Shown: positions 35,942 to 48,800 of the stretch, piece after piece
How positions within the stretch are numbered: the stretch's first letter is position 1
How the letters are laid out: the number at the start of each line of letters is the position of its first letter
From: Beaufortia kweichowensis
Taxonomy: Eukaryota > Chordata > Actinopteri > Cypriniformes > Gastromyzontidae
Length of the DNA: 64,000 nucleotides
Reading direction: 5' to 3'
Assembly: GCA_019155185.1 (NCBI GenBank)
Contig: CM032813.1
Span: 11,000,645-11,064,644 of the forward strand
The notes under the pieces: model-generated
What the model was told of the DNA's origin: nothing
The model's database searches: none
The model's input: only the letters and a program-made list of their open reading frames with translations
Position numbers and translations under genes: made by a program

Positions 35942-36207
35942 GTGATTCTAAAGATTGTTAAACGCCAGAGGATTGGAAACAAGGACCAGGACTAGCCTAA
36001 GGAGCAGGACCTTTATTTCTCAAAATTAAAGGCATGTGCAGAAAGTAAATAGAACATTGCAAACACTGTTTTTAAAGTAGACTATCGACATTTTAATTTT
36101 AATATCTTACTGGACCCGTGCTTCTGAGTCTGTTAGTGTCTAAAACGTTTTCAGTAGGCATCTAGCAAACTTTTCAAAAACATTTTCTAAGAACGGGCAC
36201 TTTAGAA
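35942..36207 (+). other. gata2a: gata2 5' UTR part of the first coding exon
   Basis: Lies between a strong acceptor (AG at 35940-35941) and the ATG at 36208. The ATG context GAAATGG has a purine at -3 and G at +4. Confidence 0.6.
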
Positions 36208-39200
36208 ATGGAGGTTGCGGCCGATCAGTCTCGGTGGATGGCCCATCATCATGCGGTACTCAATGGTCAGCACCCAGAGCCCCATCACCACAGTCTTGCA
36301 CACAACTACATGGAGCCCATGGCGCCTCTTCTGCCTCCGGACGAGGTGGATGTGTTCTTGAACCACTTAGACTCGCAGGGCAATCCCTACTACTCCAACT
36401 CTCGGGCAAGGGTCTCCTACGGTCAAGCGCACGGTATGAAGTTCTTTCACTTTTGTTTTACACAATTTTGTTTCACTTGTTATTAATGTTATTTCAAAGC
36501 GTTATTGTTATTTTTCATTTATTTAAGAACTTTTAATTTTTAATGATATGCATAGACCTTGTCTTTCAAAATGGATTACATGTATTTTAAATGTAATTTT
36601 TATTTCGAATATATTATTAATAAATAATATTTATATTATAATTGTATATATAAAAGACAGAAAAAATATATTTGGTAAGGTAAACAAAGTTGAGATTGCT
36701 GATAACAATATATATACAAATAGTGTATCACAAATAGCCTACACTTACGTGTAAATTGTAATGTAATATTTCGTTGTTTTTACTCTTACGGTCTTTGATG
36801 CAAAATGTAGTGCGGCCTATAAAGTCGAGGATGTCCCATGACTAATATTTCAATGCTGTTACATTTCAATGCTGTTTCTTTCATTGTTGTATGTATATGA
36901 CTACCCACGTTATTTATACGTATGGCTGTCAACAATTACCTAGGCAAAGGCATGAGAAAATGCATTTAAAATGTTAGATATCGGATTTCTTTACTATGTT
37001 GTGAAATGTCATCTCCACGTAAGTGTTGAAATGTAAAGATAAGAAGAAAAAGTAAACGTCCCGCGAATCACTTGAGGAAAGGGAAGTTCGTGTCAGAGAG
37101 AGAGAGAGAGAGTGGGAGAGAGAGAGAGATAGAGAGAGACAACAAGGCACTTCCCGGATGCCAAATCAAAACGAAAAAATCCTGATGAACTTCTTAGTCC
37201 ATGTGTCTAAATTGTGTGAAGAACAGACTTTCCAACATTATTTGTTTTAAAGGCGTCTTGCGTCGCTTTTGGGAGAAAACCGTTCATCTGTTTTTTAAGG
37301 GCGTCGCTAAAAATCACGTCGATACAAGGACATTTATTTTGTGGCTTTTACTTAGACCGAGACGAAACGATAAAAGCGTTTTTTGCATAACTAATAGGCT
37401 ATTTAGGATATTTTTATCTCAATGTCGAGATTATATTGTTCGGGTACCGAGTCAACAGGTGAGAATCAACAAATAAGAATAATAAACGTTTTATTGATTG
37501 AAGTACACTTTGAAAAGTTGACATTTCGATAGAAGTGCATTTTAATGATCGAATTGGGCTTTACGTTTGCTGTTTTCTTATTTTTCTCAGCTCGTCTCAC
37601 GGGAAGTCAGGTCTGCCGGCCACACCTCATACACAGCCCCGGTATTCCCTGGCTGGATAGCGGTAAGGCAGCGCTCTCTGCCGCCCACCACAACGCCTGG
37701 GCGGTTAGTCACTTCAGCAAGCCCAGCCTGCACCCCGCCAGCGCCGGTTACCCGTGCAGCAGCAGCTCCAGCACTGCTCCCGTCTCTTCCCTCACATCTG
37801 CGACTCACTCTAGTCCGCATCCCCTTTACAATTTCCCCCCGACCCCACCGAAAGACGTCTCTCCAGATCCGGGTCCCTCTTCGCCGACCTCCACCACTGC
37901 AAGAATGGACGAAAAAGAGTCCATTAAGTACCAAGTGTCCATCGCTGATGGGATGAAAATGGAGGGATGTAGTCCCCTTCGAGGCAGCCTCGCCATGAGT
38001 ACCCAGACACCGTCCACGCACCATCCCATCCCTACCTACCCGACATACTCTCTTCCCACGCCACACGAGTACGGTGGCGGTCTGTTTCACCCGGGCACTC
38101 TCCTTAGTGGATCAGCGTCCAGTTTCACACCCAAATGCAAGAGCAAGGCACGATCGTGCTCAGGTGAGTTTCATTAGCTCATGCGTTAATGATGAGCAAA
38201 AATGTTTTAACAAAAATGTGGTAATGGCCTATTGGTGCAGTCATAAAACATTTTATTTATTGATGTAGCTAATTCTTAAGACCTATTTTTATATTTTCGA
38301 CTCGACAAGTTTCTGCAGTTTCTGCAAAATACGATTGCATACGATTGCATGTCGCCCTTAAAACGCACAAAACAAAAAAGTAAACTATTAACTAGTGGTA
38401 GGCTACTTAATTAATGTATGAGCAATGTAACCGATGTTCGGTGGTGTTTAAGTTCAAATGAAGCAATGTTTTCATTAAATGTCAAAGGGACGTTTTGGTT
38501 GCAATACAAACTAATAAGGATAGAAAAAATATAGGTAAATAATTTGATATACTTCTAACATACTTCTATATATCTAACAGATCAGCTTTTGATGCCTTGA
38601 TGATGACCGGTTTTATTTGTTGGGGGTTCTTTTCTATGTTGTTCTATAAATTAAGTCTTTATTGTGCTTAAAATGTTGGGGAGTCACGACGCGCTGGCTC
38701 CAGTCATATCCTGTATACCTTTAGCTGAACAAATCACGACACACTCCCTCCACCCTCTCACGACCCTAATACTAACAAAACCCGGCGGGACAGGCCTTCA
38801 CAGGCGACAGGACCCTGCTGTTTGTGTTCTTATTTGAGGACGACTTTGACTTTTTCCGCCGCTCAAGAATTTTAATTTAATTTAAAGTTAATTTCTATAT
38901 AATTTTTGGTAACAGTTTACACTGTCCATGTTAACTTTAGGAAAATTTAAGTGAAGTTACCATGTTTTTTTTGGTTAATTACAAATCGTATTACCACAGT
39001 TTTATTACTAAAGTCATTATTAAACTGTGATGATTGTAAGATCATAGGTTATTTGTGGTTAATATGGTCTTACTACAAATAAAAAAATGGTTACTATAGT
39101 ACATTTCTGAAAGGGTACACAAATTATGACTAAATGTAATTACACTAAATTTAGTAGAAATATGCTTGACAAAATATTTAGAAACGTACTGATACAATAA

Positions 39201-41751
39201 CATATTGAAGTAAATGTATAATGACAAAGTATGTCCATATTCATGTAATAATTAAAAAAATTAAAACCACCAAACTTTCAACTCAATCCAACTCTACTCT
39301 ACTCAGCTCAAGTTTATTTTTATAGCCCCTTTTAGGAAGCAGCTGTACAGTAAACATTGCTTAAAACAGGCAATACAGTGAGGATATCAAAGAAAAAATA
39401 TAGATTATATATAAATATAAATACATATAGGATAAAAGTATCTACTTAAATTCTTTATAAAAATCACTCTGAAATGGTAAATGAGATTGCAAAAGGAATC
39501 AATAATATACTTCTAATTCATAATAACTGGTAGTTCACCCAAAAGTGGTCCCCATTACTTTTCATAGGAGGAATAAAATTACTATGGTCAAGTCAATGGG
39601 GACAATTTTTGGGTTAACACCTCTTTTTAACCCATTATTGCCACACCTTAAATTTGTGTTGCAGGCAGTTTTCACCTAACATTCACAACACCAAGTTTCA
39701 GTACATTTAAAATGCTAAAGATTTCATTAACCACACCAGGCCTGAACAAGAGAAGTAACTAAAGATTGACTGGATTACATCATATCATATACACTTCAAA
39801 AGGCCGCTCAAGGGTCCAGGGTGGATTCTTTTCTCTGGTCAGGGTGGGACAGCGACTGTCTTACATTATAATGTGAATAACACAGAGATTCTCAGGGGAG
39901 AGAGACAGAAGAGCACACCGGTGCCTTTTCAGGAGGTTAGGGTACTTGTGAATAGGACAAGCCTGGAAACTTGTGTCTATAATCACTGAACTTAAATGTG
40001 TATCTGCAGAATGAGAACAACATGTTTGGAGACAAACGGAAAGGTGTATTCAGTCTGCACCAAACCAGCAAAAAGGCTGATTAAAACCTGCATGCACTGT
40101 ACAAATATGACAACGCTTTTTCACATAGCTTAGTCAAGCAATGTAAATAATGTAATGCTGTTTTTCAAGAGGCATCCAGCTTACATTCAGAGCTTACATT
40201 ATGACTGTCAAAGTGAATGTCATGCTAATTAACTTGGAAGTGTGCTTTTGTGACCCTGTGTTCTTGTATTGTACAACAAGTGTGAACCTCTTAATTATAT
40301 AAATTTCCCTTTGCTCTTCCTCCACTTGAATTCTGCACAGAGGGCCGTGAGTGTGTGAACTGCGGAGCTACCTCCACCCCGCTATGGCGACGGGACGGGA
40401 CGGGCCACTACCTCTGCAACGCGTGCGGCCTGTACCACAAGATGAACGGCCAGAACAGACCTCTTATCAAACCCAAGCGCAGACTGGTGAGTAGACAGGT
40501 CTCCAAAATTCTTTCAGTTCCATGCACACGTGAGAACGAGGGCTAAATAGCAGCCCGGAGTAGAGAACCCGTGCACAATTCCAGGAAAGTTATATTTTCC
40601 CTATAATCTTCCTGGAATTGTTTGTCGCCCACCCCCCCCGGTGATCCCCTACTCTGCCTGTTACAATACTGCTACTATTGCCATTGTTACCGCTATCATT
40701 ATTGCTTCTAGTTCTGATACTGTCACTGATACCAATGCCCATGTCGGTGTAATTATCACCACTCCACACTGATAGCATGCCTACTGACCTGTTGCCACAC
40801 CACTGCCTAAACCCATATGTTTATATCTTGCTGTTTGATCCGACTGCAGTTTTTTAGGCGTGTTTAGACATCGACTATGGTTTTGCTTTGTGGTGCTTGG
40901 TTTTCAATCTGGCTCTATTTTAGATTCTCATTTTATTTTGATAAGATGTTTAAAAGATTTCTGTTGGTTTGATGTTGTTTGTTTTAATTAGCTTTATCTA
41001 TCTCTTTAGCTATTCGTTTTTATTTGTTTCAAGATGATTGTTTAAAAGGAAACCAATGTTTCAAAATGCAGTGTTTAGATTTTTTTCTATTGCTAAATCA
41101 AAACGGTCTGTGTGAAAAAGATGTGTGAAAAGTTAAACTTTTTTTATATTTTGGTTATTAATGGCTAATTTGTTTATGGTTCATGGACAGCCTGTCAATT
41201 ATGGCTTCTCTAAGCATTTATTTAAAAACTAATCTGTAAAAGATGTATAATGACGATGTGTCTTCGCGCTTAAACTATATAACAACAAGACTTTTTAAGG
41301 AATATAGGAAGCATATTTTTTCTCTCACATAATTGTATATCTTTATATCTCTGACTCTGTCTCTATTACTCTGTTATTGAGTCATTCCTTGCAGTCTTTT
41401 TAAATGTGGCATAATATTATCATATAGATTAGTCTGGAGACACAACAAGCTATTTAATTGAGTGACTGTCTTTTTCAGCCATGTGTCATAATTTAATTTT
41501 CCCTCGGCTAAGTGACCATCAGACTGTAAATATGACCCTCTCAAAGGGAATCTTATTTTCAGTGTTGAAATGGAGACATATGCAGCATGTCAACCATAAG
41601 CATTATACATAATTTTTTAGTTATGTATAATGCTTAAAAATAAAATAAAATACAGAGCATTAGATGATAATTCCCAATTAGTAAGATTATAATCTTTATT
41701 ATTTTTAGTAAAAGTTTATAGCTTTTCCGACATTTGTTTTCTTTCTTTATT

Positions 41752-41790
<39 letters not shown>

Positions 41791-44519
41791 CTTGTGTTCT
41801 CATAGCGAAAAAGGCCACAGGGTTTTCCATGGAGTCAGTGTGCTGGCCCATGCTTTTGCATTTTGTACTGAAGTGTTTTCAGTGCGCTGTTCAAAGGCTA
41901 TCCAGTTGTTTCCTATCCGGATATCTGCCCGAGTCCGATAAGGAAGGCAGGCTCCCGGGTGTTTCCGTCTTCAACAAACCCGGCTGAATTTTCTCTGGCC
42001 CCGGCAGGGCCGAATGACATCTACTGTAAAACGATTATCAGAGCGCTATGTGTGAAGGGGCTGGGGCAGGGATTGGAAAATAAATGGATTTATACTCTTT
42101 GCTCTTATGTTTGTCATGCTCGACTGGCACTGAGCTGAAGTATGGGAATGTTCGTGTTTATGTTGTCGCATTTAATTCAGCGCTTTTTAAAACCGCAATG
42201 AGAGTTATAATGTAAATCGTTAATGAACTCAAAAAGCATATGCTATATACGTTGGGCTTCAGGGTATGCCTATAAATGTTTCTCATTATGTGTGAAAAAT
42301 TGATCCGTAATGGGCAAAAAGCGAACAGAGGATTGATGACCCGGCTTTGCAGTCGCCCCGCCTACCACGCGTTTGATTTTTGGCATCTGTAAGCCGTGTA
42401 CCAAAAAGTTATAAATTAATGATCTGTTTAATACATTTACAGAACTATAAATAGATTTTTTTAAATACAGTAAACAGCTAATGTCATTGGGCACTTGTTT
42501 AAATGTGCAGAATATATTTAATTAGCGTAAACAAGGAGGCGCGCGTTTAGTTTAATGGTATTTGGGGTTAGTTTTGAAATGATGTCTAGTGCAGAGTGCA
42601 CATAGCAACAGTAAGTCATAATATTCGCCACTTAATCAGATTCTTATCGTAAAAGCTTTTTACCCTGAACCGAAGCCTTTGTAATGCCTGTTTGATATTA
42701 CAGTTTGGAGGATAGAAATGCAGGAACGTGTCCTTTCGACAATAATACTCAAAACAAACAACAACAAAAAAACAATGGTCTTGTTTTAGGGTATTTAATA
42801 GAATGAAACTGCGGCTGTGCATGAACAATGGATTAATAATTTGATTTATTATTATTATTAGAATACTAATATAACAACATTATTCCGGAAATAACAATAG
42901 TTTAGCTTATAAACGTATAAAATTAAGAGCAGCTATGCGCAGTCACAGGTGTGCTAAATGCGTAAATGTAAATAAGTTTACACATAATTTATTATAAAAC
43001 AACGTTTTAGTATGCATTGACAAAGAAACCCCTAACATTTATTTTTAACATATCTTAATGCATCGGCAAATGTAATAAAATATGTTTTTAATTTGGCGCA
43101 CATCATTAACATTCTGTCTTTCTTGTCTTCATACAGTCTGCAGCAAGACGAGCCGGCACCTGCTGCGCGAACTGCCAGACGACCACAACCACTCTGTGGA
43201 GGCGCAACGGGAACGGCGACCCGGTGTGCAACGCCTGCGGGCTTTACTACAAACTCCACAACGTGAGTATTAGCAGTCGCAAACACTGAAAGTGACAGCG
43301 AAGTGGTCAAGTGGGCGGACAGCTTGTATCGATTTAAGAGAGGGAAGAGTGAGGTCGGGAACGCAAAGCCTTCATTCCCTGTCAGGCAGAGCCCGTTGAC
43401 CGTTTTTCTCTTTAGATTAATCCAGCTTTGTTTCAGAGGAGGGCGTTAAAGGGCGTTATTCCCAGGAGGGGCGGCAAGGCGGGTCTGCCATTCAACATTC
43501 GGCGTCAGTTATATAAATTCAGAGTTGTCTGAAACTAGGCTTTTTAATGTTAAGCTTGGCGGCGATCTCTTTAGCCGACGAATAAATACATTTCATCTTA
43601 ATGAAACGAGCGAAACAAAAGAGAATAGAAAGAGAAGAGTGACAGCTGAGCTGGTGTTTTGCTTTTCTGTGCATTCGGGATTAACTAAATTATGCGGTCT
43701 ACATTAGACTAAACACTCTGAGGTATAAATTGTATAGCATATAAAATATATAACCTATAAAATAACGTCTTTCCTGCTGAAAAACAAAATAAATGATCAT
43801 AGAAATTTTTATGTGTTTAATGGTTGTAGTGGGAATTCTCTGGGTCTGAACTGGTAATGTGTTAAGGTCCAAAGCACACTACATGAAAGCATTTTGTAAT
43901 AATTTTAAATAGTAAACAAGCTGATTGTTCATAATTGTATCTGTAATGTCAACCATTAGAATTTCTATTGTATATACCATCAACAACCCACAAAGAATCA
44001 AATAACAATACATCTAAAGTGTAAAGCCTAAAAATGTACTCATGTGGATATATATACGTTAACAGGACAAACACTAACCTCAAACAACATGACTGCATTT
44101 GGCTTTAAAGACCTTTTTGTAGATTTACTTGCTCGTGTTACATCCTCTGATACTAAACTGCACCCATCTGTTGATGTTGTCCTCCTCATTAACCTAACAT
44201 GTCTCATATTGTCTTGTAGGTCAACAGGCCATTGACCATGAAAAAGGAGGGCATCCAAACACGCAACCGCAAGATGTCCAGTAAGTCTAAGAGAAGTAAA
44301 CGATCCGGAGATGGTTTTGAGGAGCTCTCCAAATGCATGCAGGACAAGACCTCTCCGTTTGGCAGCGCCAGTGCTCTGGCAAACCACATGCCACACATGG
44401 GCCACCTGCCACCTTTCAGCCATTCCGCACACATGCTGCCAACGCCGACTCCTATTCACCCCTCTTTCAGCCACCCTCACCATTCCAGCCGATCTCCAGT
44501 CTGGGCTGAACCTCACTGA
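36208..44519 (+). CDS. gata2a: GATA-binding factor 2 (probably the gata2a paralogue)
   Basis: GATA2 is a zinc-finger transcription factor that binds WGATAR and controls blood stem cells, endothelium and some neurons. Five coding exons: 36208-36433, 37591-38163, 40341-40486, 43137-43262 and 44220-44519. They sum to 1371 bases, 456 codons plus TGA, with phases as in mammals. The start reads MEVAADQSRWMAHHH, close to human MEVAPEQPRWMAH. The N-terminal finger has Cys 271, 274, 292 and 295 and the C-terminal finger Cys 325, 328, 346 and 349, both CX2C-X17-CX2C. Blocks such as FPPTPPK, SPDP, ASSFTPK and NRPLTMKKEGIQTRNRK are family hallmarks. The last residues, SSRSPVWAEPH, differ from the SSMVTAMG ending of tetrapod GATA2. 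The paralogue choice rests on linkage to rpn1 and the intronic enhancer, so 'a' rather than 'b' is inferred. Confidence 0.97.
37095..37140. repeat. (GA)n microsatellite in the first gata2 coding intron
   Basis: Two GA runs joined by GTGG. The rest of intron 36434-37590 shows nothing recognisable. Confidence 0.9.
38164..40340 (+). other. gata2a: gata2 intron before the first zinc-finger exon
   Basis: AT-rich. It holds a short fish repeat at 39304-39370 (AGTTTATTTTTATAGCCCC) and a mirrored pair at 39531-39625 (GGTAGTTCACCCAAAA...GTCCCCATTAC against GTCAATGGGGACAATTTTTG). No gene. Confidence 0.6.
41740..41791. repeat. (TTTC)n microsatellite
   Basis: About twelve TTTC units, 90 bases left of the presumed intronic enhancer. 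Confidence 0.95.
41880..42060 (+). promoter_or_regulatory. gata2a: Presumed gata2 intronic enhancer, equivalent of mammalian +9.5 / zebrafish i4
   Basis: Lies in the intron between the two zinc-finger exons, where mammals have the +9.5 element and zebrafish gata2a has the i4 enhancer, both active in endothelium and emerging blood stem cells. The sequence keeps the ETS-like TTTCCTATCCGG block, a GATAAGGAAGG block (GATAA at 41937-41941) and a GC-rich tail. In mammals an E-box CATCTG sits 8 bases before AGATAA. Here the same place (41922-41927) reads TATCTG, followed by an 8-base spacer and CGATAAG. Spacing is kept but the E-box first base is changed. Homology is from memory of the mammalian site. 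Confidence 0.7.
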
Positions 44520-45270
44520 AGTTCCACCTTCACTGCCTTGCATTAGCTCCACCATGCCGAACATCTCCACGCACCCCCTCCCCTCCCGCCATCAAAGGTG
44601 AGGGACGTGAAGGGGTTCATTCTGGGTTAGTCTGACTGTGTCATGACATCAACGGCCACGTCAACTTGTATAGAGGACGGTTTGCGCGTTTCTAAGCACC
44701 TTTCCTTCTACAGGCCCACTGGATGCTGAAAACACTCACAGGCAGAGCAGAGGGAGAGAGAGAGATTTCTTTGCTTTTAGCTTCTCATTTTACTGAGTCA
44801 CTTTGGTACTGTCCTGAAAGAGGATGTGTCTTTGCCGAATCACTTTGTGGCTGTTTCATTGAGGACAGAACTTCCTAGATTTGGCTCTCTAGCAAAGGAC
44901 TCACACTGACTCTAAAAATGTGAGAGAGAGAGAAAGGATCACTAACTTCATCCCCCTAACATGCTGGAATACCCCCCACTCGGGCATGACTCCCTCTAAA
45001 CGGACTCTATGGATACGACATAAGCAAACAAATGTTTATAAAGTTTAATTGTTATTATCGTTATTGTTATAATTGTTATTATGATAATTTATTTTCACTG
45101 TTTTTTCCTTATTTTGCTTTTCTCAGAACACATTGTTATATTATAAATATTATTTGATTGTTATTGATGAAAAAACACTGACCTATCCTAGCCAAGGCAA
45201 TGTCGCCAAGCTGTACGTTTTTATCATTTTCCATTACACAAATAAAGGAAATAAAGTTTTAATACTTCAT
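44520..45270 (+). other. gata2a: gata2 3' UTR with two AATAAA signals
   Basis: AATAAA occurs at 45241-45246 and 45250-45255, about 720 bases after the stop, in AU-rich sequence. A donor-like AAAG|GTGAGG follows 44598 and an acceptor-like TTCTACAG ends at 44714, so a small 3' UTR intron is possible but unproven. Confidence 0.6.
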
Positions 45271-46539
45271 AATTTCCCTTTCAAGTATTTGACTATTTCC
45301 TTGTTAAGTTACTCGAAAGCAAAGTTGCATTCACTGTCTGTCACTCCTCACTTAAATGAAGACGTTTTTGTGGCCGCAGACTGGTTTGATCATATATGTT
45401 TCCGACTCTAGGGCATCGCATTTCCCCACAGTTACTGTAGTTTATTATGAGAAACACACAGAAATGCCAAAACATGGACGAGACCAAACAGAAACACACC
45501 CAAGTGCTCAGATACGCTGCTGTTCCATATACTAAGTGTCAAATGAAATTTCATTTCACCTATACATCGCTGAGCTCTTAAATGTAAGTGATATCAGATG
45601 CACAAACTAAGTGCCTGCAGTGCATTATGGCTGGAGTCCCTAATTTACAAATCTAACTAGGTAATGAGAAGACTTTTGTGCCACAAAAAGGCCTTTGGGG
45701 GTTGCTTTAGTTTGACCCAGACACTGGGCACCAAACATGCATAGATCCATAGTTTACACTATACTTTAAATTCTTTCATCTAACGTACTCACCCCCCAAC
45801 CCACTTCTTGCTTGTCTTTATGGAGCCAAAGGAAAAGTAAGCAAGTCTGGTGCAAAACAGAGAGACATAGAAAGAAAAAAGAGCGAGAGAGAGTGAGGGA
45901 CAAGAGGAAGGAAAGGCAATCAGTCCAGTCCATGAACAAACATGTGGGGGGCAGTTTGGAACCTTCTCCCACAGATGTGCTCACAGCTGAGAGTTGCAGG
46001 AAACAGCTCTTAACCCGGTCTCATTTTCAAGCTATTTAACCCAGCGCAGTGACTGAGGAAACCATCAGCCCAGCCAACAGTTAATGAGAGAGACCCAAAA
46101 ACAGTGAAGACCATGCTGAGAAGGGGCCGAGTGCAGGTCAACATTGACTGTTGCACAAGTGCTGATGCCCATCCCCCCTTTAAACAATTACATTCCCTTT
46201 CTTTGTTTTCTATTCTATTCCTTTCCATTCCATTCTATATATGTAACTATTAATAGTAAATTTGCTAAAGGCAAATTACTATTTTTTTCTTAACCATTGA
46301 TTAAGCTATCTTGTTGGACATATACTAATAATCAGTCCTGTAAATCATTCTTTTGATTTGAGTCGTGGCTTTATAGTTTATGGCCTTGGGTTTAAATATC
46401 ATTCCATAAGCAAGACAAATCACAAAGAAGTTCGCTTTAAATTTTTACTTCTCCTCCACATTAAGATTAACTGTGTATCAGTTAGTAGTCCCCTGCTTCA
46501 CAGTGTTTTCTCCCGGGAAATAGACACTAGTAATCTCTA

Positions 46540-46731
46540 AAGGCTCAGGTATGCTACGTCCGTCCGCGCATCCCAATTTTTGAGAGCGCATACAACAGCG
46601 CATGAGCGAGAAAATGTTGCGCGAGCCCTGCCATCCGCACCTATCCTTATATACTTTGGAAGCTGTGCGGACGCGTGTGAGCGCTAAACGGAGACGGACG
46701 CGGAAATTGAACTATACCTGGCCCTTAATGT
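46540..46731. mobile_element. Possible MITE with GCTCAGGTAT / ATACCTGGCC ends
   Basis: AAAGGCTCAGGTATG and ACGTCCGTCCGCG at the left are roughly mirrored by GACGGACGCGGAA and CTATACCTGGCCCTT at the right. It is much GC-richer than its flanks. Confidence 0.5.
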
Positions 46732-48626
46732 GAAGAGTTTCAGATCTTACAATGGTCACGTAGTGATTAGATTGCAAAGCTGAAAATGCAACCTCAGAAA
46801 TTAAAATATGAACTTTTAATTTCATATTAAAGCCCCAATATTCAGAGCTCCAGAATGATTGTTTAGCCTTATACTCTTACTGTGTGTCGACAATAGTCTC
46901 ATTTCTTGTTTTTATTTTATTTTGATACTTTGATAAAACTTAACTTAATATGCTCTCAATAAAAGTGTCAAAAATAAGTAAAATAAAAAGTTTGAAATGT
47001 TGTTCACCCAGAAACCTGATTTGATTTTTTCAAGAAAAGACGATCTCTCATAAACCTCTAATTAAGTCCAAACTAAGTCCACATTATTCGCACAAAAAAC
47101 CTCACAGATGAAATGTTTGTCATGTTTGTAGCAATACCCCATGACTGTAACTCTTTAACTGAATTCCTGCTGTGTGCTTGCCAGTTATAGATGCCACTGG
47201 GCTTTTCTGTTTGTGTGTAGAGGTATTTGTGTGAGTATGTGTGTGTGTTGTTCTCTTTGGCCGGGCTCCCAGACTATGAAACATCCAACACACTCAAACA
47301 GGGCCCTCCTGAGGGAACTAACTGTCTTCCCCAAAATAATAATGGGACCGGTCCACGTCAGAAAGACGAGAGAGGGAAAAAGAGGAGCTTTATTCGCCGT
47401 GACGGCTGAAGAACCGTGACATGCTCGCGTAGTTCCACATGTGTCCCTGTCCTCACTCTCCCCACGTGTGTTTTTATAAAATGTTTAGGTGTGTGCGGCT
47501 ATTAGAAAGCACTAAATGAAATACAACTTATTGACATGAATGTACACTAAGTGGGACTGTACACATTATGTAAGGCTGTTTCAGAAAGCAGATAAAGTTA
47601 TTTTTACATATAACCTATAAATATATAATGTCTTTAAAAAGAAAAAAATAGTTCTGAATAATTCTTCACACTGTTAATAAAAGATCAAGTCTTGCATTGT
47701 GGAATATAATATCAGTTTTTTTAATGCATATAGGAAATCTTACAAATTAGACAAGCATGTTAGCATTGAATTTTGAACATAGCTTGTATATGAAAGTATA
47801 TGACTATAAATCATCATGGGACAACATACCAAAATGATAAACATGACACATGGAGGCAAGGTAAGATCTACATCCACAAAGGTATTCTACAATAATACCA
47901 ATATTTTACTTTTAAATTAAAGGTGGCTAAATTATGACTTAAAAGCCCGTGGATTTTTAACCGTACGATTATATAGTGCAGCAGAATGAAAGACTTATGA
48001 CTATGGCTTTAGAAACAGCACGGTGGCCTCCCGTCTCCGAGCCGTGAGAGCTTTATGAGCTACAATCAAGACGAGTCTCTTCTTCTTTTCATCCTTCCCT
48101 CTCCTGCCCTCCCTTACTCCCTTCATGTATTTGTTTATGTATTAAATTGAATTAAAGGAATCAAAAGGTGGCGGGGGCCGAACGCACACAGACTCGAGTT
48201 ATGGAGCTAAAGATGAAAGCACAGAGAAGCGAGGAGAGCAGTTCAACCGCAGGTCTCTAGAAATGCGCTGGGTCAGACGTTTGACCTCGTCCAAACATGC
48301 TTCAGCTAAACGTGCTGTGGCCGTCTCCCTTCTTCCCTTTTGTTCTTGCTCATTTTTACTGCCTCGTACGTTTTTGCTATTTCTTGCAAGGAAATAAGGA
48401 GTCATATCCTGTATGAGTGCTAGAGAATCCTGCTCAACCTGCTTTTATTGTCATGTTTCTAGAGAAAAAAAGTTATAATTGCTAGTGTGTATGCCTGCCA
48501 TGCCTCTATTTTTTCATTGTTTATTAAATTGGGATTCCACTGTTTTGTCAAGTCAGTCTGATAACACGCTTAACCTTTCGAAATAACCAAATTTACTTAT
48601 AATATATACATTAAAGTGACCCTGTA

Positions 48627-48800
48627 CACTGTAAAAAATGTACAAGTCATTTCAACTCATAAAAATAAGTTGTGTAACTTCATTTGATGAGTTGAAATGA
48701 CTTGTAATTAGTAGAAATAATGTAAAAACTGTTTAAATGACTTATAAAGCCAAGCTGACTGGACTTTAAAATTTAAGGCAGCAAATAATTTTTTACAGTG
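48627..48800 (+). mobile_element. MITE with CACTGTAAAAAAT ends, copy 1
   Basis: CACTGTAAAAAATG at the left is mirrored by AATTTTTTACAGTG at the right. An inner palindrome (CAAGTCATTTCAACTCAT; ATGAGTTGAAATGACTTG) is clear. Same family as 60052-60282, in opposite orientation. Confidence 0.8.

Noticed and set aside
37587..38090. 167-codon minus-strand frame
   Set aside because: It is the antisense shadow of a gata2 coding exon.
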